Shown: in pieces, positions 23,718 to 31,908 of the stretch
Numbering within the stretch: position 1 is the first letter of the stretch
Layout: every line of letters begins with the position of its first letter
NCBI GenBank assembly: GCA_020353535.1
Contig: CP070696.1
Coordinates: 3,229,505 to 3,279,255, forward strand
Reading direction: 5' to 3'
DNA: 49,751 nucleotides
DNA from: Spirochaetaceae bacterium
Lineage (GTDB): Bacteria > Spirochaetota > Spirochaetia > SZUA-6 > DRHE01
Translations under genes and position numbers: made by a program
Notes under the pieces: generated by a model
What the model was told of the DNA's origin: nothing
What the model saw: only the letters and a program-made list of their open reading frames with translations
Database searches by the model: none

Positions 23718-24786
23718 CGATCACCTCCCCTTTCGCTGTTATCCGGGCCTGAAAACGCTTGCTCGTGGCCTCCGGCCGGACATCGATAAGGTCGCCGAGG
23801 CTCCCGGATCTCATCGCGCGACCCGGCAGACTGACCAGAAGTCCGGGCCGGACAAAGGTGATTGTAACCCTGTCGCCGGCCCTCACCGCCGGAACCCGTT
23901 GCAATCGTCCGCCCTCGATCAGCTCACCCCGTCTGAGCGAAGCGACAGTCTTGTAGTTCTCGAGTCCCTCCCCTTGGACGACAAAGCTCGACTTGAGCAG
24001 CGAGACATCCTCCTCGGTGAACACCAGCATACTCTCACTCAGCTCCTGGTTGGCAGGTAAATCGGCTGCAGCCCGACCGACGGGAAGAAAATGATGTAGC
24101 CAAAGGCGGAGGGAGCCTTCCAGATTCCCACCGCGGGGCACATCCAGGGTTCCGGCAGCAAGTATCCTGTAGGTCAACTGCATCGTACCGGCGGGCAGAT
24201 CTTGCCAAGAAAGAGAACTTCGGAATCCTGAACTGTAGGGTGATCTGCTGACCTCAAAGAGAATCCGGTCTTCCCAGCCGGAGGCCAGATTGTAATCCGT
24301 CGACGACGTCCCCCCAAAACTTTCCAGCAGCAGGGGGGAGTTAAGCAGCTCGATTTCGATTCGACCCTGCTTAGGAGCGTCCAGGCGATCCACAAAAGCC
24401 AGCAGCGCCGTGTAGAACCACACCTCATCGTCGGGAATTGTCCTAGCGGGCAGGATGGCGATCCTGCCGCCGATCACGATAGCTTTGCCAACAATCGGAG
24501 CGATCCGTTCCTGGATCGCCCTCGCCGGCAGCAGCGTAGGACGAATCGGTGTTGCACCTATCGGTAGTTGCCTGAGAGCTTGAGCCCGGGCAGGATCGGG
24601 ACTGAAAACTGAAGCCACCTGTTCCAGCGTGTACTCCGGCCCATCAAGTACGGCGGACTGCCTCAGGTACACCGTTACGGAATCCGCGGGAACGGCGGAT
24701 CCGGGAGTGGCGATAGCGGCTTTTGTAAGAAACAGCCCCACCAGGACCAGGATGGAGAGCAGGACCCGGCGCCAGCTTTTATTCAT
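23704..24786 (-). CDS. flgA: FlgA, P-ring assembly chaperone
   Basis: FlgA is the periplasmic chaperone for FlgI. It has a signal sequence (LLSILVLVGLFLTKAAIA) and a C-terminal SAF-type domain starting around residue 235 (ANQELSESMLVF), with VRAGDRVTITFVRPGLLVSL and GSLGDLIDVRP as the recognisable end. At 360 residues it is longer than enteric FlgA (about 220); the extra N-terminal region (about 40-220) is typical of spirochaetes. GGTAGGAGAGA precedes the ATG. It overlaps flgI and starts six bases after flgG. Confidence 0.92.
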   Translation of the reverse strand: MNKSWRRVLLSILVLVGLFLTKAAIATPGSAVPADSVTVYLRQSAVLDGPEYTLEQVASVFSPDPARAQALRQLPIGATPIRPTLLPARAIQERIAPIVGKAIVIGGRIAILPARTIPDDEVWFYTALLAFVDRLDAPKQGRIEIELLNSPLLLESFGGTSSTDYNLASGWEDRILFEVSRSPYSSGFRSSLSWQDLPAGTMQLTYRILAAGTLDVPRGGNLEGSLRLWLHHFLPVGRAAADLPANQELSESMLVFTEEDVSLLKSSFVVQGEGLENYKTVASLRRGELIEGGRLQRVPAVRAGDRVTITFVRPGLLVSLPGRAMRSGSLGDLIDVRPEATSKRFQARITAKGEVIVESH

Positions 24787-24792
24787 TCTCTC

Positions 24793-25587
24793 CTACCGCT
24801 TCAGGTTGTTTGCGGTGGCCAGCATGGAATCGGAGGTCTGAATGGCCTTGGAGTTGGTTTCATATGCTCTTTGAGCCACGATCATGTTCACCATTTCCTG
24901 GACAACGGAGACGTTAGACATCTCAAGGAAACGCTGCACGATCTTGCCCATACCGTCGAAGCCGGGGCGGCCCGGGATCACTTCACCGGTCGCATTGGTC
25001 ACCTTGAAAATATTCTCCCCTACGGCCTGCAGCCCTGCCGGGTTGATGAATCTGTAGATCTCGATCTGACCAACTTCGATCGGATCATCGATGCCGGGTA
25101 TCTTGACCGTTACCCTGCCGTCCTGGGAAATCGTGAGCGTATCCCTGATGAAACCCTCCGGAAGGATAACTTCGGGCATAAAGCGGTATCCGTTTGAGTT
25201 GACCAGCTGCCCGTTGGAATCGATCTTGAAGGATCCGTCTCGGGTATACCCGTAGCTGCCGTCGTAGAGCAGGACCCTGAAAAATCCTTCTCCCTCGATG
25301 GCCAGATCAGCCACGTTCCCGGTGGACTGCAAGGCTCCCTGGGTGAAGATCTTTTGAGTGGCCGCGGGACGCACGCCATGGCCGACCTGGATCCCCGTCG
25401 GCACCAGGGTCACCTCCGTTGCCGGGGTTCCCGCGATCCGCAGGGTCTGATACAGCAGATCCTCGAAATCGGGGCGATTGGCTTTAAATCCCGTCGTGTT
25501 CACATTCGATAAATTGTTGGCGATGGTATCGATGTTGAACTGCTGTCCCACCATACCGGATGCAGCAGTCCAGAGAGAACGCATCAT
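24793..25587 (-). CDS. flgG: Distal rod protein FlgG
   Basis: FlgG forms the distal rod of the flagellar basal body. The N-terminal rod motif MMRSLWTAASGMVGQQFNID with the following NNLSNVNTTGFK, and the C-terminal NMIVAQRAYETNSKAIQTSD, are diagnostic. The 264 residues match the family length (about 260). GAGGAGG lies 11 bases before the first ATG. It is 20 bases downstream of flgF. Confidence 0.96.
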   Translation of the reverse strand: MMRSLWTAASGMVGQQFNIDTIANNLSNVNTTGFKANRPDFEDLLYQTLRIAGTPATEVTLVPTGIQVGHGVRPAATQKIFTQGALQSTGNVADLAIEGEGFFRVLLYDGSYGYTRDGSFKIDSNGQLVNSNGYRFMPEVILPEGFIRDTLTISQDGRVTVKIPGIDDPIEVGQIEIYRFINPAGLQAVGENIFKVTNATGEVIPGRPGFDGMGKIVQRFLEMSNVSVVQEMVNMIVAQRAYETNSKAIQTSDSMLATANNLKR

Positions 25588-25606
25588 TTTACAGCGTACC
25601 TCCTCG

Positions 25607-26455
25607 TTAGACTCGTAGCGCTTCGTTGATCAGGCGCCCCAGCAAATCGTCCTGGGTCTGGATCATCTTCTGGTTGGCTTCATAGGTCCGCTGGACCTCG
25701 ATCATTTGCACCATCTCGGTAACTACGTTTACGTTCGAGCTTTCCAGAAAACCCTGCCGCACCTTAGGCCGCCTGACTCCGGCCGCTATCTCCGCCGGTC
25801 CTGACTCCTCCGTATCTCTCCAGAACGAATCCCCCATTTTCTTCAGATACCGGGGCCGCTTGAAATCCACGATTTTCAATCGGTCCACCCGTTCGAGGTT
25901 CTCCCACTCATTCTCCTCCAGAGACACAAGTCTGCGCTCATCTCCGGCGAAGGTGGCGTTCTGGTAGATCACCCCGTCCTGATCGATAACGAAGTTGTTC
26001 TTCTTGAGCTTGATAGGACCGTTCTCCCCCAGAACAAACTCCCCCCGCTTCGTGACAAGATAACTGTCGTCATTGAGCAAAAACGAGCCGTTGCGGGTGT
26101 AGCGCTCTCCGTCCGGAAGGAGCACTGAAAGAAATCCCTCCCCCTCCAAAGCGAGGTCGAAGGGATTTTCCGTCTGCTTCAAAGAGCCTTGAGTAAATAC
26201 GGTGAACACCTCGTTGAGCTCGGCTCCCGTGCCTAGTTTTCCCACAACCGGGGTTGTATCGATGGAACCGAGGGGGAAGACGAACATGCCGTCGTCGTTC
26301 ATGCGACGGAGCAGGATCTCCGGGAAGGCTTTGTTGATAGCCGTGTCGCGTTTGTAACCGTTCAGGTCGACGTTTGCCAGGTTGTTGGAGATTGTGTCCA
26401 GGCGGTGCATCTGTACCACCATACCGCTGGCGCCTGTGTAGAGTCCGCGAATCAA
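25607..26455 (-). CDS. flgF: Proximal rod protein FlgF
   Basis: A second rod/hook family protein, first in the operon and placed as flgF by order and divergence. The N-terminus IRGLYTGASGMVVQMHRLD with NNLANVDLNGYK, and the C-terminus EMVQMIEVQRTYEANQKMIQ, are conserved; LALEGEGFLSVLLPDGE and RNGSFLLNDDSYLV form the middle domain. The start is TTG at 26455, six bases after GAGGAGG, since no ATG precedes IRGLY. It has 282 residues. Confidence 0.93.
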   Translation of the reverse strand: MIRGLYTGASGMVVQMHRLDTISNNLANVDLNGYKRDTAINKAFPEILLRRMNDDGMFVFPLGSIDTTPVVGKLGTGAELNEVFTVFTQGSLKQTENPFDLALEGEGFLSVLLPDGERYTRNGSFLLNDDSYLVTKRGEFVLGENGPIKLKKNNFVIDQDGVIYQNATFAGDERRLVSLEENEWENLERVDRLKIVDFKRPRYLKKMGDSFWRDTEESGPAEIAAGVRRPKVRQGFLESSNVNVVTEMVQMIEVQRTYEANQKMIQTQDDLLGRLINEALRV

Positions 26456-26496
26456 GGACGACCTCCTCTGCCGGTAATCCGAATCCGTGATCCTCC

Positions 26497-26586
26497 TTAG
26501 AGGACACGGGCATCAATGAGATTATCGGTGCCGCGAAAAATTCCTTGATGGAATGTCTTGTGCTGCTCCGAGAGCAATTCCAGCAT
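26497..26586 (-). pseudogene. 29-codon ORF upstream of flgF (fragment or leader peptide)
   Basis: On the minus strand a short frame (MLELLSEQHKTFHQGIFR, then GTDNLIDARVL) runs from an ATG at 26586 to TAA, which is immediately followed by GGAGGATC. A stop codon directly precedes the ATG. The composition looks coding, but no family is recognised. It could be a gene remnant or a leader read before flgF. Confidence 0.25.
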
Positions 26587-26719
26587 CTAGTCATCTACGC
26601 TCTTGCCTGCCAACGTCACATTTAAAATTCTATCTTCAAAATCACTCGGAAAACCAGAAAAACAATCAATTGGGTTATATATTTTAATTGAGCTATCGTA
26701 TGAAATTAGAGGTTATTTG

Positions 26720-26872
26720 ATGAGCGACCTACCAACAGAAATTAATGAAAAACAACTCCAAGAGATTTTCAAACACATGAGTCAGAATCTACAAAAAAGA
26801 CCTACAGATAAACCTCCAAACAAAGCTGAAAATTCTAAGGCGTCGCGTAAAAAAAGACGCAGAAATCCCTGA
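26720..26872 (+). CDS. Possible small basic protein (50 residues)
   Basis: An ATG at 26720 follows GAGG by seven bases and opens a 50-codon frame: an acidic helical start (LPTEINEKQLQEIFKHM), then a lysine/proline-rich middle and a strongly basic end (SRKKRRRNP). Codon use is AT-rich, unlike the neighbours. I know no matching family. The rest of 26456-26991 is AT-rich and holds the short frame above, a GC hairpin (about 26884-26906) without a T run, and the tRNA-Thr promoter. Confidence 0.45.
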   Translation: MSDLPTEINEKQLQEIFKHMSQNLQKRPTDKPPNKAENSKASRKKRRRNP

Positions 26873-26946
26873 GAGCAGAATGGCCTACGCCCTGTAAACG
26901 GGTGTAGACAAACTGCCTGAGAATCATGTAGATTATAATAACATTT

Positions 26947-26977
26947 TTGACTGCTTTATATTTTATTTCCTTATAAT
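26947..26977 (+). promoter_or_regulatory. Promoter of tRNA-Thr
   Basis: TTGACT (26947-26952) and a consensus TATAAT (26972-26977) with a long 19-base spacer; the start is expected near 26984, eight bases before the tRNA. Confidence 0.65.
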
Positions 26978-26991
26978 ACAAGGGAATATCA

Positions 26992-27063
26992 GCCAGAATA
27001 GCTCAGTGGTAGAGCAGCTCACTCGTAATGAGCAGGTCCTCGGTTCAAGTCCGAGTTCTGGCT
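26992..27063 (+). tRNA. tRNA-Thr (anticodon CGU)
   Basis: Acceptor GCCAGAA/UUCUGGC, D arm GCUC...GAGC, anticodon stem GCUCA/UGAGC with loop CUCGUAA (anticodon CGU, codon ACG), T arm CUCGG-UUCAAGU-CCGAG. The discriminator is U and CCA is not encoded. A short T run follows directly. Confidence 0.96.
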
Positions 27064-27089
27064 TTTTCTGCCGCCGGTAACTCATCCCC

Positions 27090-27962
27090 ATGTCGGAGTC
27101 AGATTCTGTAATGCCCGATCTGCAACACTGGCTTCAAAGCTGCGAGCTGTGCCCCAACTTCTGCCGGGTAAATCGGTTGGAGGGGAAAAAGGGACGTTGC
27201 CGGCTCGGATCCGGACTGGTGGTATCCTCCGCCAATCTGCACTACGGCGAAGAGCCGGTGCTGGTGGGCAGGGGCGGTTCCGGGACGATCTTCTTCACCT
27301 GCTGCAACCTCAAGTGCGTGTTCTGCCAGAACTACGATATCAGCCAGTTGGATTACGGCCGCCCCGTAGACAGGGACGAGCTGGTGCGGATCATGATCAA
27401 CCTGCAGGACCGAGGTGCGGAGAACATCAATCTGGTCACCCCGACGCATCAGGGAGCGCAGATCTTCGAGGCTGTCAAACAGGCCCGACGACAGGGTCTA
27501 AACCTTCCCATCGTCTACAACTGCGGCGGATACGAGAATCCGAAGTTCCTCGAGGAGCTGGAAGGATTGGTGCAGATCTTCATGCCGGACTTCAAGTACG
27601 GAAACAACGATGCGGGAGAAAAGTACTCCGGTGTGAAAGAGTACCACACCTACTGTGGTAAAGCCCTGCTGGAAATGCACCGCCAGGTCGGAGATCTGCA
27701 GACCGATGCCAGGGGCGTTGCCACCCAGGGGCTGCTGGTGCGCCACCTGGTTCTCCCTAACCGCATCGCGGACTCGCAGAGGGTGATCGACTTTCTGGTC
27801 TCCGCAATTTCCCCGAATACCTACCTCAACATCATGGACCAGTACCATCCCGCCTTTCACGCCGCCGATTACGACGGGCTGCGCAGGCGGGTATTCCAAC
27901 AGGAGGTGGAAGAAGTGGTGCAGTACGCCCGGGCCAGGGGGATGAACCGGTTTATCCGCTGA
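27090..27962 (+). CDS. Radical SAM protein of the PflX / PFL-activase-like group
   Basis: A 290-residue radical SAM enzyme. The cluster motif is FFTCCNLKCVFCQNYDIS (CxxxCxxC at about residues 71-78). An N-terminal cysteine cluster (CELCPNFCRVNR, then CRLG) resembles the COG1313 PflX-type proteins, homologues of pyruvate formate-lyase activase whose substrate is not known. The ATG at 27090 has no clear ribosome-binding site; the ATG at codon 8 (27111) is an equally good start. No glycyl-radical enzyme is nearby, so no partner can be proposed. A lipoprotein gene follows after four bases. Confidence 0.85.
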   Translation: MSESDSVMPDLQHWLQSCELCPNFCRVNRLEGKKGRCRLGSGLVVSSANLHYGEEPVLVGRGGSGTIFFTCCNLKCVFCQNYDISQLDYGRPVDRDELVRIMINLQDRGAENINLVTPTHQGAQIFEAVKQARRQGLNLPIVYNCGGYENPKFLEELEGLVQIFMPDFKYGNNDAGEKYSGVKEYHTYCGKALLEMHRQVGDLQTDARGVATQGLLVRHLVLPNRIADSQRVIDFLVSAISPNTYLNIMDQYHPAFHAADYDGLRRRVFQQEVEEVVQYARARGMNRFIR

Positions 27963-27966
27963 GCCT

Positions 27967-28623
27967 ATGAGCACAAGCCGCACCAATCGTCAAAAGACCT
28001 GTAGCGGCAAGACCAGAATCTGCTGGATCGCCAAGACTATATTACTATTCGTCAGTTTGCTATTCGCCTACCGGTGTACGTCCCTACCCTCGACTGAACA
28101 TCCAGAGATGGAACAGGGGCTCTCTGCGAAGAAAGCATTTGATATAAGTTTTAAAGACGCTACCCCGGTTTCGATCAGGTTCGACAAAACCGGTCTCGGG
28201 GAAGCGGACATGGCTTACCGGATCCGGATCGAATATGTCGAACGGGCGAACGTAGTGGGTGACATCGCATCGGTTCAGTCGGAGTACCTGAACGTGTACT
28301 TCCTTGCCTACGGATATATACAACAGGGTACCTTCGTCACCACCAGCACGCAGTTGATCATCGATATCTGGGAACACACCCCGGAGGCCGGGACAAAAAC
28401 CTGCCATCAATGGCTTCTCGTGGATAACGACGTCGATGACAACGTCGATACCGTGTACGCCGATTTATTTACTGAGAACCGATGGAACATTCTGCAAGAG
28501 GTGCGGCCGATTCCCGTGCTTCAGGTGGAAATGGAGAACTACTCTCAGCTATTCCGCAGATGCCTCCATTATACTTTGAAACGGGTGGGATTATCTTCAA
28601 TTTCCGAAGCCTACAGAGTGTAG
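27967..28623 (+). CDS. Putative lipoprotein of unknown function
   Basis: A 218-residue protein with a basic N-terminal region, a hydrophobic stretch (AKTILLFVSLLFAYRC) and a lipobox-like FAYRC (Cys37). The lipobox residue before Cys (Arg) is unusual; spirochaetes tolerate loose lipoboxes, so the call is moderate. The mature part is beta-rich (YLNVYFLAYGYIQQGTFVTT) with no recognised domain. It starts four bases after the radical SAM stop and is probably cotranscribed with it. Confidence 0.6.
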   Translation: MSTSRTNRQKTCSGKTRICWIAKTILLFVSLLFAYRCTSLPSTEHPEMEQGLSAKKAFDISFKDATPVSIRFDKTGLGEADMAYRIRIEYVERANVVGDIASVQSEYLNVYFLAYGYIQQGTFVTTSTQLIIDIWEHTPEAGTKTCHQWLLVDNDVDDNVDTVYADLFTENRWNILQEVRPIPVLQVEMENYSQLFRRCLHYTLKRVGLSSISEAYRV

Positions 28624-28680
28624 AGGTGAGCGTTGATCTATTGACCGACAGTGGGGGAGGAACAAAAGCAAATCGATCCC

Positions 28681-28710
28681 TTGACAGAGCGGATGTTCGC
28701 AATGAATAAT
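28681..28710 (+). promoter_or_regulatory. Promoter of livK
   Basis: TTGACA (28681-28686), 18 bases, AATAAT (28705-28710); the start near 28717 leaves a leader of about 40 bases before the livK ATG. Confidence 0.7.
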
Positions 28711-28755
28711 TCACAATCACAAAAAACCTTATCAACCTATAAGGAGGCAAAAGGT

Positions 28756-30012
28756 ATGAAAAGAACGCTTATCCTCGTTCTGGCTGTTGTCCTTACCTTC
28801 AGCGTGGTATTGATGTCATGCAAGAAGGAAGGGGCAGAGGCAAAACCAGTGAAGATCGGTGCTCTGGTTCCCCTTACGGGTGCCTTGTCTGAGTTCGGCA
28901 AAGGTTTCCGCCTGGCCGGCGACCTGGCCGCCGAGCAGCTGGCTGAAGCCGGATTTCCCATCGAGATCAAGTACGCCGATACGGAAACTTCCGCCATTCC
29001 CGGCGTGGAAGCGGCCCGAACCCTCGCAGACGTCGAAAAGGTCGTGGCCATCATCGGTGCGGCTGCCAGCGGGGTTTCCATCCCGGTAGCGGAATCTGTT
29101 TCGATTCCAAAGCAGGTCCCCCAGATCTCCAACGCCTCGACTTCGCCTTTGATCAGCTATCTTCCTGCTGATCAGGGCAAGGATTTCCTGTTCCGCACTG
29201 CTCCCTCCGATGCCCTCCAGGGTATCGTATTGGGCCAGATTGCGGCAGATGAAGGGTACAAAGCCGCGGCGGTTTTTTTCATCAACAATCCCTACGGACA
29301 GGGACTGCTGGATGAGTTCACAAAGTCCTTCGAAGCCAAAGGCGGGAAAGTGGTGGCTTCGACTCCCCACGATGAAAAGCCTGCACCCACCTACGTGACC
29401 GAGCTGCGCCAGCTCATGCAGTCCAATCCTGATGTCATGCTAGCCTTAGGATATCCCGGCCAGGCCACCGTGTACCTGAAGGAGTTCTTCGAGGCCGGCT
29501 ACAACAAGACCACCGCTCTGCTGTTCTGCGACGGCACGAAATCCGTAGAGATGCCAAAGGCTCTTGGTGCGGAGAATCTGGCCGGTTTTATGGGCACCGC
29601 CGCCGGCAGCGTTTCCGGTGCCTCGCTTACCGTCTTTCAGGAAGACTACAAGGCCAAGTACGGAGATCTACCACCTCTGCCGTACATGGATACCTTCTAC
29701 GATGGAATCGTGATTGCTGCCCTTGCTGCAGCAGCCGCTCAATATGCGGGCAAGCCGGTTAACGGAGTGAACGTTCGGGATATGCTGCGTGAAGTTGCCA
29801 ATCCTCCTGGTGAGGTAGTCATCGCAGGTGTTGACGGACTGAAGATGGCTCTTGAACAGCTCAAAGACGGCAAAGACATCAACTATGAGGGTGTAGCCGG
29901 ATCCCAGGACTTCGACGAGAACGGCGATGTCGTAACCCCGATTGACATCTGGCAATACGTAGTCAACGATCCCTACATCGAAACGGTGCGTTCGATCGAG
30001 TTGCGTCAGTAA
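28756..30012 (+). CDS. livK: Branched-chain/hydrophobic amino-acid ABC transporter substrate-binding lipoprotein
   Basis: A 418-residue type I periplasmic binding protein that would deliver leucine-type amino acids to the LivHMGF transporter. The signal peptide (MKRTLILVLAVVLTFSVVL) ends in the lipobox LMSC (Cys22). KIGALVPLTGALSEFGKGF is the typical first strand and ligand loop, and IIGAAASGVSIPVAES contacts the amino-acid carboxylate. I place the start at 28756, eight bases after AAGGAGG; a longer frame upstream would overlap the promoter. It is transcribed towards the livGFHM operon, with the small gene pair between. Ligand specificity is not fixed by sequence. Confidence 0.93.
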   Translation: MKRTLILVLAVVLTFSVVLMSCKKEGAEAKPVKIGALVPLTGALSEFGKGFRLAGDLAAEQLAEAGFPIEIKYADTETSAIPGVEAARTLADVEKVVAIIGAAASGVSIPVAESVSIPKQVPQISNASTSPLISYLPADQGKDFLFRTAPSDALQGIVLGQIAADEGYKAAAVFFINNPYGQGLLDEFTKSFEAKGGKVVASTPHDEKPAPTYVTELRQLMQSNPDVMLALGYPGQATVYLKEFFEAGYNKTTALLFCDGTKSVEMPKALGAENLAGFMGTAAGSVSGASLTVFQEDYKAKYGDLPPLPYMDTFYDGIVIAALAAAAAQYAGKPVNGVNVRDMLREVANPPGEVVIAGVDGLKMALEQLKDGKDINYEGVAGSQDFDENGDVVTPIDIWQYVVNDPYIETVRSIELRQ

Positions 30013-30035
30013 GGTATCAACCGGTCTTTTTTTCA

Positions 30036-30064
30036 CCTATTACCGGCTCAGGGCCGCTAATAGG
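30036..30064. terminator. Hairpin after livK, without a T run
   Basis: CCTATTA-C-CGGC and GCCG-C-TAATAGG pair around five bases (one mismatch) in the gap between livK and a convergent gene. Lacking a T run on either strand, it may stabilise or end both transcripts rather than act as a classical terminator. Confidence 0.5.
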
Positions 30065-30112
30065 TCGGATAAAGAGAGGGCAGGATCGGACGGGGAGTTC
30101 GGTGATAAACGC

Positions 30113-30556
30113 CTAGTCTACCGTCACGATCTTGTCCTCCGACACCTCGTTCACGAAGATATTTTCATAGCGTCCCGAGGCCACGACCTGATGTGTATGA
30201 GGTCGGTAGGTAGCGGCGAAGAAATAGAGGATATCGCTCATATCGGCGTATGAGGGAATGACCGTGTAGCGGTAGTAGGTGTCGTAATTTTCCAGAATAT
30301 CCTTCTTGGTCTTATCCTCCTCCAGCTCCGGGTCCGTAGCTTTTCTCAACGCTGTTCGCAAACCCCCATACCAGGCTTTGGCGATGTGGAAGAGGTTCAG
30401 CTGCTTGTGCTTGTCCTGAAAGTACAGCTCGAATATACCGGCGACGGAAGGAACCTTGGTGATGATCTCATATCGATCCGCCTTCTGCAGACGGGACCAA
30501 AAAACCGTGTAGTACACGTCCGAGATTTCGACGAGTTTGGTTATCCTTGCTTCCAA
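30113..30556 (-). CDS. Conserved hypothetical protein
   Basis: A 147-residue soluble protein of no family I recognise, rich in Tyr and Phe, with a helical start (EARITKLVEISDVYYTVFW) and a charged middle (LEEDKTKKDILENYDTYY). There is no signal peptide. The start appears to be TTG at 30556, preceded by GGGGGAAG six bases upstream; no ATG is available before the conserved-looking region. It lies between livK and the zinc-ribbon gene, on the strand of the liv operon. Confidence 0.6.
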   Translation of the reverse strand: MEARITKLVEISDVYYTVFWSRLQKADRYEIITKVPSVAGIFELYFQDKHKQLNLFHIAKAWYGGLRTALRKATDPELEEDKTKKDILENYDTYYRYTVIPSYADMSDILYFFAATYRPHTHQVVASGRYENIFVNEVSEDKIVTVD

Positions 30557-30655
30557 TATTCTTCCCCCGGCGAGCTGCTAGAGGATCGTGGTACGGACGA
30601 GTAAAAGTGGACTACGACAACCCCGGTGGTTGCGAGTATCGGGACCTCGCACTCC

Positions 30656-30868
30656 TTACTTGCACATCTTGCGGACCGTCGATTCCAGGGCGGATCGATA
30701 GGCCGGCCAGGTGTAGTTACCCTTCACGACGGCGAGAGATTCGGCTTTGGCCTTCATTTTATCCCAGCAGGACCGGCAGACGTCGTTGCCCAAAACGCTG
30801 AAGAAATTTCGATCCAAAGACGGACTGTCTATCTTCTTATTACATGAGTTGCAGACGATCGTTATCAC
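30656..30868 (-). CDS. Small zinc-ribbon-like protein
   Basis: A 70-residue protein with two CxxC pairs: CNSC (residues 6-9) and CRSC (residues 31-34), 21 residues apart, followed by a basic helical tail (WDKMKAKAESLAVVKGNY). It most likely binds one zinc. The start is GTG at 30868 with GAGGAGG eight bases upstream. The gene follows livM by 83 bases and could be read with it. Function unknown. Confidence 0.68.
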   Translation of the reverse strand: MITIVCNSCNKKIDSPSLDRNFFSVLGNDVCRSCWDKMKAKAESLAVVKGNYTWPAYRSALESTVRKMCK

Positions 30869-30951
30869 CTAGTAAACCTCCTCGTGCTCATTCTAATTTG
30901 TACCATAGCTCTCGGTTTTTCAAGCAGTTTTTTACTTTTCTACTTCCAATG

Positions 30952-31908
30952 CTAGAATCGGGACACCTGCCGTTCTTCCCCGATGATGCCTTTCGGACGA
31001 GCAGCCGTGAATATCACTAGCAACACTCCGATGATCACATAACGAATGTAGGGAGCCCGGGTTTGGAAGCTCGGCGGCACCACCTTCAGGATGAGGAAAG
31101 TGGTCCAGGACCACAGAGCCCAGACGATAAAGGCGCCCAGGATCGCTCCCTTGTTGTTCCCCGTGCCACCGACGGTGAGCATGGTCCAGATGATGAAAGT
31201 ACCGAACAGCGGTTCGAATACGCTGGGCTGAATCGCGGCCGAGTAGTGAGCGTATAAGGCTCCGGCGATGCCCATGATCATGGCACCCAGGGCTAGAGAC
31301 TGTAACTTGAAAAAGAACACGTTTTTCCCGTCCGCCGCGGCCATCACTTCGTCCTCCCGGATCGCCCGCAGCACCCGTCCCCAGGGGGAGCGAATCCCCC
31401 GTTGTAAAGCGAAATAGATCAGCAGGAGAAAGATAACCACAATGAGCAGGTAGACATAGTTATAGAAAGCCGGGGGAATCAGATCAACGAGCGGTCGTTT
31501 GATGCCGATCAACCCTTGGGCCCCGTTTGCCAGCCAGCGTTCGTTGTTGAAGAAGATCCGGATCGTCTCAGCGATTCCGATGGCGGAGATCGCCAGGTAG
31601 CCTTCACTGAGCCGAAGGGTCAATAGGCCGATCAGCACGGCTATTATCCCAGCGAAAATCGCGGCAAACAGCACACCCAGGAGAAAGGGCATATTGAATC
31701 CAAAAGCCTGCTTTACGTAGGTAGCCAGAGCACCGGTCGGCATCTTGGATGTGAACAGGGCCGAGGTGTAGGCGCCCACCGCAAAGAAGCCGGCGATGCC
31801 GAAGTTCAGCAGCCCCGTATAACCCCAGTGGACGTTCAAACCCATGCTGAAGATTGCATAGATCGAAGCCATAATGGCGAAAGAGACCAGAAAATCGAGT
31901 ATGCCCAT
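30952..31908 (-). CDS. livM: Branched-chain amino-acid ABC transporter permease LivM
   Basis: One of two inner-membrane permeases of the Liv system, 318 residues with about nine membrane segments. GLNVHWGYTGLLNFGIAGFF near the N-terminus and GRVLRAIREDEVMAAADGKN (the EAA-like loop that docks the ATPases) are diagnostic, as is LTVGGTGNNKGAILGA. It overlaps livH by one base (TAATG). The operon order on the minus strand is livG-livF-livH-livM. Confidence 0.95.
   Translation of the reverse strand: MGILDFLVSFAIMASIYAIFSMGLNVHWGYTGLLNFGIAGFFAVGAYTSALFTSKMPTGALATYVKQAFGFNMPFLLGVLFAAIFAGIIAVLIGLLTLRLSEGYLAISAIGIAETIRIFFNNERWLANGAQGLIGIKRPLVDLIPPAFYNYVYLLIVVIFLLLIYFALQRGIRSPWGRVLRAIREDEVMAAADGKNVFFFKLQSLALGAMIMGIAGALYAHYSAAIQPSVFEPLFGTFIIWTMLTVGGTGNNKGAILGAFIVWALWSWTTFLILKVVPPSFQTRAPYIRYVIIGVLLVIFTAARPKGIIGEERQVSRF

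Noticed and set aside
26070..26594. A 174-codon minus-strand frame overlapping flgF
   Set aside because: It shadows flgF in another frame; only its upstream 29-codon neighbour in a different frame looks possibly coding.
26884..26906. GC hairpin after the small ORF as a terminator
   Set aside because: No T run follows on either strand, and one pair is G-U.
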